Shown here piece by piece: positions 1 to 12,499 of a stretch of DNA of 64,000 nucleotides; within the stretch, counting starts at the first letter, position 1, and the number at the start of each line of letters is the position of its first letter. This stretch comes from Ceriagrion tenellum (Eukaryota > Arthropoda > Insecta > Odonata > Coenagrionidae): positions 156,255,645-156,319,644 of the forward strand of contig OY720635.1 of NCBI GenBank assembly GCA_963169105.1, in the 5' to 3' direction. The position numbers and the translations under genes are program-made. The notes beneath the pieces are model-generated. The model did not search any database, was not told the origin of the DNA, and saw only the letters and a list, made by a program, of their open reading frames with translations.

Positions 1-1935
1 CGTTTGATAACATTCGTACACAGCGTAGAGGTCACATTATATTCATGTCATCATTAATTTTTCTCGATAATATTGAAAGAGAAAAAAGTTTCTCCTACCT
101 GAGAGCTGCTGGAAGCGGAAAAACCACAGGGCTGTCCATGTCTTCATGATCGGTGGCGTACATAATACGTCTATTGCTGTTTGCTAGCGACAACATTAGC
201 ATACGTATATCAGTAACTGTCACTTGTAAAACCTGGTCCCAGGCCTAAAAAATATATCTGAAGATGATTCCACCACATTCTACCATCTATTAAGCGTTGC
301 AATGGTATAAAATCATGGAAATTGTTGCAAATATATCCCAATAAACCATCGAGATGTTCGTCTGGTACTTCCAGTCCGCGGCCATTTGTAAACAATTAGG
401 AGGAGACCTTCTAATAGAAGCATTGGCCATGGTAACCTTCGATTAGAAGGTCTCCTTCGACTCCTAATAGGAGGAGAGGAGAGTCTCTTGAACTGAAATC
501 TCTCCTTAAGGAGAGTTAGGAGGTGAAGGTCGCCTTCAAGGAGAATCTGACGATACGGACCTTAGTGTGAAATTGGTGGAAGATACTTTTAGAGGATACT
601 GTTATTAGTACCTTTTACAAAAAGTGAGCAAGTGAGCCTGTATGAAGCAGTGCATTAGAGTGGGAGAAACAAAAGAAATATTTGCATGAACATGTCAGTA
701 TATAAGAAGCTGTTATAAAACAGCCTGTTTCCCAGCACTAACACCACCTTGACAAGGAAACGGCGGCGTTCCCTTCTCAGTGTGTTCGCGATCAGAAACG
801 CTCGCTGTGAATTGTAGGTTGGGTATTGCTTTACATTCAGAATTCATCACACGGCTTTTTGTTACTTATATGGCGGCATGCTGTTAATTTGTTCGTAATG
901 TGAGCGAGACGTGAATATCAACTTGGTGGCGACAGTAAAAACAAGCGAAATTTCTTACGGCTCTAGGTACAGAATCCAGGGGCATTAAATCTTTACGAAA
1001 GCAGTAAATCTCGCACCCACTACTTTTTACGTGTGAGGGAGACATTGCGAAGAGAAAATTTTGATCGTGTACGCGATAAAAACTATCGAAGGCAATTTTA
1101 TTACATACTTTTGAGTCTCATTCCAAATTCACCATGATCATTCAAATGAAAAAAGCCGGGGACTACGAGATTTACGAGGTGTTAATAAATGCAAGAGTGA
1201 TTCCACTCCTCTTTGCACGTTTTGGGAATGTGAAGCACACTTAACGAACAAAACAACTCAACATTTAAGCCACAGAGAACAGCTCGTTTTAATCACCCCT
1301 TAAGGATGAACAGACGATTACTAAGCGAAATCGATGAAACCCTTCGTAAAAATAAATCGTCGCGTCAATCGCTCGCCATTTACAAGTCGAGAATTTTTTA
1401 ATTATGTGCGAGGTATTAGGATGCATATCACCTGAGTCCTATTCCAACTCGCTTCGTCATTGAAACGTCGTGTGCGACTGGGGCTGTCTGGGGCTCGGCC
1501 GTGGATTTCACGCGCTTGCCTACCCTGTATTAAGAGGATGGAGCGATTATTACTTAGGCACAGATACGTGTGAAACCTAGCACGCGCGTTCTCATTGGCT
1601 ATACCTATATATGTACTAAGTGAAAAAATGGCATCACACCGATTTGAATTTTTGGCAATCCAATGCCATCCCTGCTAAAAATATTCCTTAGAAGCTGTTC
1701 TGTATAACGTAAGGAATTCTACAGAAATTGACTATTTTTCTTCAGAACTAGTCCCTTTTCTAAAGATCTGTACGGAACATGTGAGCCTGACTCTAGAGAA
1801 CACTTGTTCAGTAGAGTTATATTATGCAGGGTAAAATAACTCCTTACAAGCTGATCTGTAGAACTTCCGCAATTCTACGGAAATATGTGAGGTTTCCGTT
1901 GACCCAGTTCCTTTTCTAAGGACCTATATGGAGAG
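1..1935. other. No gene recognised; short inverted repeat only
   Basis: I read both strands and saw only short chance ORFs, none with a recognisable motif. Apart from the inverted repeat at 395-468 and the AGGAG-rich DNA just after it (to about 535), I see no repeat family, RNA gene or splice-bounded exon. The stretch is A+T-rich with mildly CpG-containing patches near 740-800 and 1,440-1,520. Confidence 0.5.
395..468. repeat. Imperfect inverted repeat (hairpin-forming)
   Basis: The left arm (395-415) reads ATTAGGAGGAGACCTTCTAAT in two parts: ATTAGGAG then GAGACCTTCTAAT. The right arm (442-468) is its reverse complement with six extra bases (TCGAAG on the left-arm strand) between the two parts. 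The spacer is 26 bp. AGGAG-rich sequence continues to about 535. It may be the remnant of a small fold-back element; no target-site duplication is obvious. Confidence 0.7.
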
Positions 1936-2045
1936 TCGTAGGGAATTCCACAGAACGTCATAAGGAAATCTGCAGAGCGTCCTAAGGTATTCTGCAGAAC
2001 ATCCTGAGGTATTCTGCAGAACGTCGTAGGGAATTTCGTAAAATG
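1936..2045 (+). repeat. 22-bp minisatellite, five copies
   Basis: Five successive 22-bp units start at 1936, 1958, 1980, 2002 and 2024. Each follows the pattern TC(G/C)TA(A/G)GG(A/T)ATTCTGCAGAACG with one to several substitutions. The last unit is the most degenerate. Related but less regular motifs (AATTCTACAGAA, TTTTCTAA) are scattered from about 1,690, so the array probably grew within an older degenerate repeat. It is non-coding. Confidence 0.8.
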
Positions 2046-3317
2046 GCGTTTCAATACTTTAAGGCATATCTACAAAACTTTTTAAGAAGCTCTGTGGAAG
2101 TATTTAAAAGAAACTATACAGAATTTTTTATCCGGGATTTGAACACGTAGCCTCTTGATATATGACATATATTTCGAAATTATTCGATTACACTGGCACA
2201 AATTTTCTCCGAAAAGCGAAAAAATGCATTTGTTAGCATTATTATTCCTACTAACAGATATAAAGGTGCCACACCAAGTCCAATATTCGAAAGCGGCACA
2301 TTTTAACATGATTTCGTCCAAATCCAGAGTACTGCGCCAAAAACTCAAGTTTTATATGCCTTGACTTGTCAAAAAATTAAAAGATGACTCTTGTATCATT
2401 TTCATGAACTGCTCATATGGTGAAGCCCAACTCATAAGCAGATTAAATACGAAAAAAGTCGAAGAAATATTCTACGACTTACTTAAAATTATTAAAATAC
2501 ACATTCAATGTAGGATCTGAGTCTTTCCCGGAGAATATTTAGAATGAAGAACTCTTCATTCTACGCATTCAATGGCCCACGATACCGCTCAGGTCACCTT
2601 AATAGAGGCCGTGGAGAGGTGCTTGAGCCGTCATAAGCTTTAGACGAGTCGACTTAGTTGACTTTCTGATGATCACGAAGCCGTCTCCTCCGTTCCTCCA
2701 CGGACATAATGTTACGAATTGGTAGCAAGTTAAGTGCCCTTTTGGATGAGATTCATCGTTCCATATTTTCTCTAGTCTTGTCAATGAATGAGGGCCGGTA
2801 TCTATAACTTATTTTTAATGCGTCACAAATACAATGATATAAAGTTATTAATGTGACTCAAAGAAGCAAATTGAAATGTAACACTTCGTTTGGCAATAAA
2901 GCAGTGCGCTAGAATATCATAGTGGCCATATTAACCTCATGACTTTTCGCCAGCGCCGAGAATGGACGCGAGTCGTCGCTGCCCTCCGCACGTGCCTCGC
3001 GCAAACACGCATTTTCTACTCATATTGGCGCTCGTATACCATACGTATTCGCGATCGAACGAGGAAACATTAATTTATATGGTGTCATTATCCATGAAAT
3101 AATAGAGTCGGAATGTATTACCCAACAAACGTTACATCGCCGCTCCCATCATGTCACCAATTGTAAGGGCCGGGCGGGATTACGACAAACGTTTTCTGGC
3201 GTGACGGAAACGTACCGTCGCGTCGCGTTCGTGAAGTAAGTTGATTGTTGACGGCGCCGTGAGCGTTTGGTCATCGTAATAGGTTCGAATACGTAACAAC
3301 CAACAAACTTCACCTTC

Positions 3318-3376
3318 TACCTCTACCATCTAACTCTAACATCTAACTAGCTCTAACATCTAACTACAAACAAACT
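3318..3376 (+). repeat. Short simple tandem repeat, CTCTAACATCTAACTA-like
   Basis: Imperfect repeats of CTCTAACATCTAACTA and CTCTACCATCTAACT run head to tail for about 60 bp. It is low-complexity sequence with no coding meaning. Confidence 0.7.
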
Positions 3377-4902
3377 CTACCATCCGTTTCCGCCAGATAA
3401 CGTCAATGGTAACCCCACCCTTAAACTGATTTTTAAGTCGTAACCCGTGAAAATTATTACAAAAACATCCTCGGCATATATAAATAAGACTAATCCGCAC
3501 TAAGCAAGAGTTCGGTTCCAATGGGAATAGCAATCGCAGGATGCCAAGAGAGAGCAACGGAGGACGAAGCCGTTCTTGAATAACAGCGGTAATCATGAAA
3601 GACAATAAAACATCACCAGTAGCAGACACCCATCCAACCCTAAATTACCCATCTGACCCCATAAGATGACGCCGAGAGTAAGCAATTATTTTACCAGACG
3701 GAGGGTATTAACTCAGGATCTGCCTAAAACCCACACAATAGTTGATTCGGTACACGTTGGAGGGTTCTGATGGTGTGATAGCTTTCAAGCGCCGTGTGAT
3801 TTAGAATCCGTAAGAATTCTACAGGTCTAGACACAGCTCTGTAAAATCCAATCACACAAAAGATGAAAACGTAGTGAAATTTCATAGAATAATTTGATAT
3901 GCGATCAGTCTCGTCCAACATTAGACATCATGGGGCAAATCAGCATCCTGGATAAGAAGGCTAATACCTATCATATTTACTGATCTATTTGATTTCATAA
4001 TCGATGCGGTATTAGTCAACTACTCCCTCCAAAGATGACCTAATAGCCGTCGACCAATCACGTTGGCTTATACAGTCGCTGAGCAATCTTCTGGACTTGA
4101 AATCAACATAACATAAAAATATTCAGACAGATATTTGTCCACACACCACCATCGGTTGATTTAATATTACACAATAAATGCACTACGATAAGAATAAAAT
4201 TACCGCTTCCTCTTCAGCACTAGTTCAATGCTTTAGTGAAATCTTCTAGGACGCCTTCAACCATACTGGATTCGGCCCTTAACTGCAATTACCGACCAGC
4301 ATAATGGGTGGTGCGCTGGATCAAGAATCGAGTGAAACGGGCTTAGATTATAACTAATGTATGCAATTCGCATTCTCGTTTCATTGCAGAGTGAAGTAGG
4401 ACAGAGTTCTATAGTTAATTCTTCGAGTCTTATCACCTACCGACATAGGATATCCTAATTCGAAAAGACAACTTACCACCTTTCAATTTCAAGTCATTTC
4501 TAATCACATTTGAACCCCTCGTCATGGCGTTCTGATCGTGATTTACCAACTGAGATTCCTTGAGAAAATTTTCAGAGACTGGTTCACTTCATTCGATAAA
4601 GTTATCGACAACCATTCCAATGTCAATAACCTCATAGACTGCCCAAAGTTACTGTATCAAATTAATTTTAGAGTACCTTCGTTGAATAATATTGGACATC
4701 CGGCACCCTTTGAAATTCCTCATTGTTATACCAACTATGTATATCTTTCATAAACCTATGAATCGTTTTATGAGAAAAGTAAACCAATTACAGTCTAAAG
4801 TTGCTAATTTTGATTTGTTGAACTCTAGTCAGTACCGAATTTAAAAAAATTTTAAATCAACCTTTACTTTAAACAAAACCTTACTCTTTTGGTTGGATTA
4901 TA

Positions 4903-4964
4903 TTTCTTTATCTTTAGAATTCACAATCTTATTCACAATTTCTTTATCTTTAGAATTCACAATC
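4903..4964 (+). repeat. 26-bp direct duplication
   Basis: The same 26 bases (starting TTTCTTTATC, ending TTCACAATC) occur at 4903-4928 and 4939-4964, a 36-bp period. The copies are identical, so the duplication is recent, typical of replication slippage. Confidence 0.8.
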
Positions 4965-7900
4965 ATGTATCTTAAGTATAATATACTTTGTTTATATGAT
5001 GTACTTTCTTGACATTATTACTGTTTTTTTTTGGCACAACTATTTTTCAAAATACTTCTTTGAATGAAGAAATTGCCATGAGAAAAATTCTTTGAATATT
5101 GAACGAACTGAAAACTATTGTGTTTAAACTTTTTTGTCACATGTACCATGTTTTATTTGGGTAACAATTATTGTATAGTGTAAAAGGAAAATTTCCCATG
5201 TATTCTTACCAAATAAATAAATAAAATTCTAAAGTTGACAATGCCCAGTGATCGATAATGAATTGGATGTAGTCGCATTCAATGGCACTCGAGTGAGAGT
5301 CACGAACTCGGGTTAAGGTCTCTCATGAAGACGTATATCGCTTATGAGGAAAGCAAGTAAGCGTACATAAGAATACTCGGAGGTGTTATATCGGAGGTGG
5401 ATGGTTTACTGACTTAAACGGGAACAAAGGTGGGTGCGATGAACTCAATATTTTCAGGTGTAAGTTGGTTAAAAAACATTATGACCGAGTCAACAAGGAC
5501 ATTGTAATTTTCACGATGGTTTTATCTACAGACGGATCTGCGGATGACGGTTATGCAATGACACGGGCTGTTTGCAAATGAAACCATAGTAAAATCACAA
5601 TATTATGTTTGATTCAGTCACGAAGGTGATGATAATAATCTAGGATGTTTGGCAAATCGAAACCACGGTCACTGGTTCAGACCGATTCTTTTGATTAGAG
5701 GAGTTTCAATCACTTTATTCCAGGAGGAATCAGACAAAGTCAAATAGCTGCCTTTAACAATTGGGTACATTTATAAAAATGGCATCTCTCGATTTTTGAT
5801 GTGCGGACTTTCATATAAGGGCCAGAAAGTTAATCATAAGCTGATTTCTGAGAGATAAGTGAGAGGATAAGTCACACAACGCCAATGATTTAGGCTGGGA
5901 ACTTGACTGACCCAAAGTTAACTAGAGTTCTTTTTTTTGATACAACAATGACCTTACCGGCTTACCTTTGAAGGAAAAGGTTTCCCTTCAAAACGAACCC
6001 TTTATTCAATTCTTTACCTAACGCCTCCGCGGCTTAACCCTCTAAAGCACGAAACTACTTCTTTCTCGTACATAGTGAGACGTTCCTCCCGGGAGGGCTC
6101 AGACGTGATCGTCGATATTATGGGCGCCAGTACGGGAATAGGATTCCGCCCGCACTCGGAAGGAGGGAAAGTTGAAGGATGAAATAAGTTAAATGAAAAT
6201 TTAGGAATCCTCTCAGCGTTTGTAGTGTCGGTCAACCACTCGTTGACTCGAACACCTCTACATCATCGAGAATGGGGTCGGGTAGGAAAAAGGGCAGGGT
6301 GAAGGAAAAAGAAAATGGAACAACTTCCACAACACGGAAAATACAAGCCTATACTGACGTGTCTAAACCTAACGAAACTCAAAAGACGAGACTCGTTAGC
6401 GAAACATATCCCAACGGAGCTCACGGACGAACTGCTCTCTCTACCCCTCAGCCCGAGCCGTCTGCACACACCTCCCCTCTCCACCAACAGCGGTCTCCGC
6501 GGCTGTTTAGGTAAACGCGAAAAAAAAGGAAAAGCAGTGGGCGCACCTGAGCGCCAGCATTTAAACGTCACAATCAAGGAGTATAGAGTACTCTATATTC
6601 CTTGGTTATCTAATTATGCCTGCCATCACCTTCAAATGTAGGCCCACACAACGAGCACAGTCATCACAGCAATCAGCCGAAATGGAAATTGGCGTGTAAG
6701 GGATGCGAGCCATGCCCACAAGGAGTCTCAGTTATTTTTCGCTATTTCAAAATGAGATTGAAATCGTTCACATCCATCATTTGCTTGACTGAATTTTAAT
6801 TCCGAACGCTCAAATTTGCCATTAGGGCACAAAGTGACTACCACATGTAATGCGTTCTTCACACCCTGTCCACTAAACGTGGCTAGGCTGAGGAAAAAAG
6901 CGAAAAGCATTAAGACGGTGGATTTCGTTGCGACAATGTTCCGGAATGTTTCGACTTCATTCCGTCGTCCCCAGCAGACACTTGCCATCTTTACGCGAAT
7001 GAAAGTGTTTGTTAGTGAAAATGTCAGCATCAATATCATCACTCTCACTTTATTTCACATAAAAAATTAACGAAAAATGCACTCCGTGGTTTAAAAGCTC
7101 ATGTGTAATGCTTACGAGTGCCATATTTGGGAATGCCAAAAAAAATAGAGAAGAGACTCGGGGAAAGCTGAATTCTGGCTATTTGGCGAATACGAGACAG
7201 TAAAAAAAGACTTCCGCCCGCCTTTGCCACCCCATTCCCCTTATGTTTACGACGTCTTCGGCCTTGAGAGACGGAACAGGAGGAAGTTTCATCCCCCGAG
7301 ACTGTGTCTGCGAGACTCTGAAGAGGAGAGCGTGTGAGTAGCTGAGCAAAGGCGGCTTTTCGACACGAGGCGCCAACCCCTCCCACCTCCCGCTTTGAAG
7401 TGTGTATTTACACAAGTGTGTATTTCCCTGCCGAAAGCAACGAAGGGGAGACCGTTTACTAAACTCTATCGGCCGTGAATGGCTACGTCATGTTTACGCA
7501 CAATAAAAAAAATACCGGCATCATCCGCCGCGTGTTCCTCTCGGCGGATTCTAAAGGAGAGTGGCTGTCCGGCTTGAGACCTCCTTCCTTCCCACCCTTT
7601 CCTCGTGCTTCACGGCGAGCGATTAGATAAATGGATGAATAACAAACGAAAGGAATCGCGGCTAAGTGAGATGAGTCACAGGGAACACGTACCAATGATT
7701 GCTGTTGATGTGAAAATTGCCGCGATGTATCGACATACCGCCGCGGATGGTAATAGTGGAGCTTTTATGTGTTGTGTATGTACGTTGAAAGTATGGGAGA
7801 GAAGGCATAAAAACGAGGTGCGTTGATTTATTCCGAAAGGCGAACACCTGGAAATCAAATCATATTTTTCACGCGCTTAGGAAACGGTTAGCATTGGAAT

Positions 7901-8727
7901 GACGAGTTGAAACGCGAACACTTCGCTAACCAAACGATACGCGACGAGAGAAATTTCAAGAATTTTCCATATTCATAGATGTAGTTGCATTTCATTGAGT
8001 GCATAATTCGAGACGTAACGCCAACGATATTGAATCACACTAAATAAATAGCTGCTATGTTTGGTTATACATGTGGCTACATTTGGCCCCAGCAACCTGC
8101 AGATGGTTCCCTGAGAGATAGCTGGTGCCTCAGATATAGGCATTCTGGGCGAAGTCCGTGCATTTTATTTATTGCCATCAGTGTCCACCCCTTTCGAGTA
8201 TAAAACAACTTACACTCAACATTTCTGCATATATTGCGGAATATTCCAGAATATCCACGAAGTAATAGCTTAAGAGACTGTGTGGCGGTGCGAAATGATT
8301 TTATGCTGTGCGCTTTTTTACGTCTCAGTCGACGCAATAGTGTTGTCAAATGACTGTCTTTCGCCATGTTGCTCATGAATTTCCCTTTGCGTGTAGATTG
8401 CATCATGGACCGTACTCAAGCCAACCGAAGAGTTACGCGATTTCATCGGGAGGTTTTCGCCGCGTCGTCGCTCTGGTAACATAATAACGTACCCATTTCC
8501 GAGAATTCAGCCGCGTTGAGTTAAGGTTCCCTAGAGGGCGTTTTGGATACTTAGCGTTTTCCATCTTCAGAGAGGAAGGTTCGATAAAAAGGCATAGGAA
8601 AAAAAGTAAATATTTTTCACGTGCATACTTTTCATTATATACTTTTCAAATCAGACCGAAATATTCGTAAATAGAAACGATGATGTCATGCTTTCCCGGA
8701 GCATCATTCCAAAACGGCTAAAATGAA

Positions 8728-8846
8728 AAATAACTTGGTTAACTCCACTTAAAGATTTATTGCCATGATTCGGATTTCGACACTGTCATCTTCAGGTCAT
8801 GAAATCTCAAAGTGGAGATAAAAAAGTTATTTTTAATTTTTTTCGT
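8728..8846 (-). mobile_element. Possible Penelope-like element tail with inverted-repeat ends
   Basis: On the minus strand the text CCTGAAGATGACAGTGTCGAAA is followed by an AATAAA-like stretch and then AAGTGGAGTTAACC. A tail of the form 'CTGAAGATGA…GTCGAAAC' is typical of the untranslated ends of Penelope-like retroelements. The ends form an inverted repeat: AAAATAACTT…CTCCACTT at 8,728-8,753 against AAGTGGAGAT…AGTTATTTT at about 8,810-8,836. No GIY-YIG or RT coding sequence is attached, so this is only a tail or an unrelated small inverted-repeat element. Confidence 0.3.
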
Positions 8847-9092
8847 GATGGACAACAGCCACAAAAATCAAGCCTGAAAGCGTTTCCTTTGCTCCATTCC
8901 AAATCTGCGGCTTCTTGATCAAATAACAGTTATGATGAGTCGGATTTTTTAATAGTATTAAATGTGGACGTGCTTTGAGAGATTTCCTCATTCTCAGAAT
9001 AGATCTTCGGCTAATTAAGCGCATTATTTCTGCGGTGATAATGCCTCTAACGATGTATGCACACATTTAAAGAGAAAACAAAATTCATGAGA

Positions 9093-9112
9093 CTCTCTCT
9101 CTCTCTCTCCCT
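9093..9112. repeat. Short (CT)n microsatellite
   Basis: A run of about ten CT dinucleotides, with CC interruption at its right end, lies just left of the LINE remnant at 9,165. It is too short to mean more. Confidence 0.75.
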
Positions 9113-9164
9113 CTTACAATTAAAGCGGGGATGGTCTTCAAAGTAGAGGGGCGCCAACTGGAGT

Positions 9165-9770
9165 AAGAAGAGCTTTCTAATAACTTGGGTAGTACGCTTG
9201 AAGAAAATGGACATTGTAACAAAGACATAAGGAGGATAATTGTGTTCGAAGTGTTTAATAATAGAAGGGACCTGATACGTGGGTCTTAGGATAAGGACAT
9301 AAAGAAGAGGCGGGTGACGAGGTGGATAGGGAGGTATAGCATTGCACGCATAGCATTGTAAAGAGGTGGAGGTATAGACTTGTATGGGGCAGAAACATGG
9401 ACTTTGCGAAAGGAGGACGAGAATTTGCAGTCTATCGAGATTTAGGTGTGGAGGAGGAAGGAGAAGGTTCAGTGGACTGAAAGGAAGACTGACGAGGAAG
9501 TGCTTTGTGTGGTGGGTGAGGAAAGGAAGGTTTTGGATGAGATCGGGAGGAGGCAGAGTCGGTCGATGGAAGAAGTAATTAGGGGCGATGGATTGCTCAA
9601 CGCCAAAACAGAGCGGGTGATTGTAGGGCAAGTGGGAAAGAAAGAGAATAGGTTTTATGGACGTACGCGAAGATGAAACAAGAGATAATGGTAGACAGGA
9701 GCATGCAAATGTAAAAATCGAGAGGAATATTTTCCATTAAAGCCTAACTTGACCGGTAGATCACCTAATA
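9165..9770 (+). pseudogene. LINE remnant: C-terminal part of a reverse transcriptase ORF (RTE/L2-like type)
   Basis: Read with frameshifts, the plus strand encodes the familiar C-terminal region of an endonuclease/reverse-transcriptase LINE. LGSTLEENGHCNKDIRR (from about 9,187) corresponds to the 'YLGS…DG…EIRRRI' motif. LYGAETWTLRKEDE (about 9,378-9,420) corresponds to 'LYG.ETWTL'. VWRRKEKVQWTERKTDEEVL (about 9,446-9,505) corresponds to 'WRRM.KI.WT.R.TNEEVL', and GDGLLNAKTERVIVG to 'H.GLL…I.EG…G'. A TAG interrupts it after QSIEI. Everything upstream (endonuclease, RT fingers and palm) is missing, so this is a 5'-truncated dead copy. The 194-codon ORF at 9,047-9,631 on the minus strand is its antisense shadow. 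The clade is uncertain. Confidence 0.8.
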
Positions 9771-12499
9771 ATAAATGATTTAAAAGTCTCCAAAACCAGA
9801 TGAACACATGAGGTCCCAAGACGGAAACGGCGATGTACTGTTTGGTGGGTGGTTGATCGATTATGAATCATTGGCTCCTGAGCGATGATGTGCGGGGGCG
9901 AAAGTTTCGTGCAGCACATCCATTAATTCCGATGTAATGGCGCTCTGATTTTGCCTCAATTGATTATCTTAAATATTTTTTCCTATTTGAGCTAAATAAA
10001 TCTATATTCATGACTTCTCAACCGCTTTTGCCAAGAAGAAAATCTCTATTTTCAAAATTGTGAAATAATAGACTAATTTGGACCCAAAAGCTCAATTGTG
10101 AAGAAAAAGCGAAGCATAAAGGGAAATCGAATTATGAAGTTCTGTATTTTCATGCACATATTAAATGGTGAAAATTTTAACCCAAAATCTTGACAGAAAT
10201 TAGGTAATTTAATAAAGATAATAAGAAATCACTGCATCCAAATTCAATATTTGTTATTAGGCGAAAATTTAAACATTGGGTGAAACAACTCATTTAAATC
10301 GTCGTTCTTGGTTCATATATCTTTCCGGTTGGTTTCAGGACCCGATCTCTATAAGGGTTAGTTTCAACTTACGCTTCTACGGTACTATTAAGTTCCTCAA
10401 ACAGGAGTTAATGATAGACTTCTGCAGATTGGTTATACATGGAGGGCTTATTGTTAAAGTGACCCAAGTCCAAATTTTCGTTTTTTAACCAACAGCCGCA
10501 TCGAGCTCTTACTTAGAGATAAGGATTAAATAATCACAAATGCTTCTAAACATAGTATTCGAGAGTAGTAATAAACAGCGTCCTTTTGAATCAAAGAGCA
10601 ATATTTCAGTTACTTCCAGGAACCTATGATATTTCGATTATGATTATTTCTATGTTAAACTAATTTGAAAGTCTTGATGTTTGCCTTGCGTTAAATTTAT
10701 TTCTTGGATGGCCACATACGAAGTAGCCTGAATAACATTCCTTTGTGAAGTGATAAGTGGACTATGGAAGTTGTAGAGCAGTTTGATTTGATAACATCAC
10801 CAACAGTATTCCCCAGATTGTGTATGCATGGAGGCAACGGACCGGATATTTGTCCACTTGTAGCGTTTCAATCTTAAATATTATTCTCAAACGATTCATG
10901 ATAAACCCTGAATTTTATACTTCAATGATTTAGGGAAAATATATTAGTTTTTTAGGTAGCCTTTTTTCGAGTAATTTCAGATAAATAATTAATAAAAAAG
11001 TAAATTACACTGTAACAAGCAAGATGAGCATCTTGTGAGCTCCTGAGCATCAGAGTGGAACACCATCTTAAATGATAAACGAAATACATCAAACGGTCCA
11101 TTTTAATACAGCTTCATAATACATGTGTTTAGACTGCCCTTGCAGTCATTTTTAGGTACAATTCTGATATTGTACCTGATGATGACTGCGTCACAATCGA
11201 AACACAAATGTTACTGAATGGTAATTGAGTGGACAATGTGAAACCTTTCCTTTACCATAAAGATTTTAAAGGGAGGAACGATACCATTCCGCCATACATT
11301 TACATTGCTTTTCAATTTTTTCCAGGAATAACCTCTCCGAAACTTTGACATATAATTCGAAAATCACCCAAAAGGCATTTCGCACAAATCCAAGAATTTT
11401 ATTCCAAGCACAAACCAAGTATTACACGACCCGATTCCCAAAACAAATATCTATCTTAAATCATTCTTAATCACTGACTCCAAACTATGGGGCTCATTGC
11501 TCAAAAACCTGAAAAACAAGGATTCAATTCATATATTTAATGAAAATATGTTTTGTAAAAATATGAAAAATAAAATTATTCTTTTTAATTCAGAGTTGGA
11601 ATGATTTTCCATAGCATCGTTGTAGTTACCGTCTGTAATATTAGGTTTGTACTTATACCTGTATATTATATTTTCATCGTCATGTTGTATTGGACCATAT
11701 TGTTGAGCGAAATATCATATTTTTTTACAATTTGCTCCATGCGTGATGCCCAGGGCAGAATAGTACTGTATGTGGCCAGGGTCAATTCGGCTGGAAATGT
11801 CGATTTTCAAATACTGTTATTAGCGCTTAATGGCTACTTACACCCAATTACTTTTATCACAGACTTACGAGGGAACGATATCAATCCAAAATTCGAAAAT
11901 AATGGGACGTGCAATCGGAGGCACTGGCCACAGAGGAACTACCTCACTGAAATTTCGAGATTGATAAGTTTCGACCTCGAATGTTGATATCTGGTTCAGC
12001 GATTTCGATTTTTTTTCTGGATGTTTGTCCACGTACACGACCACTTCAAGAAACGAAGTAGGAAAAGGTCTCCAGAGCACGGCATATTGTTCCAATCATT
12101 CTCCAAATGAGTTCACGCTTATATTTTTAGCTCGAGTCCCTTCTCCTGAGAATAGTCTTGGCCTCAGGATGAAGTCACTAGCTCACTCCGCACGTGGCGC
12201 CACTGCTAAATTTTTACGGCCAAAAGTGAAATATTTGTCTCACCGTGATTTACATCTTAATTTAAGTGATTTCATTAATTATTTAAATTATCTCCACAGA
12301 TTTTTGTCAAGACTTCAATTTAATGTAGACTCCTTGCCTTCCCTGAGGATTAAATCCTACTATGTCTGAAACAGCGTCCATATCTCACTTAACGGCGATA
12401 TGGAAGTAGCGAAGCCATTAATAGGGAATCTACAGACTACCCTCCGATCAGCTTCATGGGTATATTACAGGGAATGTTGATACAAGAGCTGGAAAGAAG
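9771..12499. other. No gene recognised
   Basis: A+T-rich DNA with no recognised coding motif. The largest ORF (11,601-11,987 plus, 128 codons) begins with a hydrophobic stretch of about 45 residues but matches no family I know and has no supporting context. At 11,165-11,215 the text CCTGATGATGACTGCGTC…ATCGAAACAC resembles the tail of a Penelope-like element on the plus strand, but no coding part is attached. Confidence 0.45.

Larger units (their letters stand above)
2046..9160. other. Long stretch without a recognisable gene
   Basis: Nothing here can be assigned to a gene. The ORFs of 60-110 codons overlap one another on both strands and show no family motif. Notable sub-parts are a CpG-rich patch (2,940-3,250), the simple repeat at 3,318-3,376, a 26-bp direct duplication (4,903-4,928 and 4,939-4,964), and two CpG-rich patches at 5,950-6,600 and 7,150-7,640. 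The last two carry overlapping ORFs on both strands, for example 6,315-6,641 plus and 7,099-7,386 minus. That pattern usually reflects base composition rather than coding. A promoter or untranslated exon there cannot be excluded. Confidence 0.45.

Noticed and set aside
6263..6641. Overlapping ORFs on both strands near 6.3-6.6 kb as a gene
   Set aside because: Three ORFs in different frames cover the same CpG-containing stretch; none has a motif, which fits a stop-poor base composition.
9047..9631. 194-codon minus-strand ORF, the longest in the window
   Set aside because: It is antisense to the LINE reading at 9,165-9,770, whose motifs are clear. Its proline/leucine-rich sequence has no family motif.
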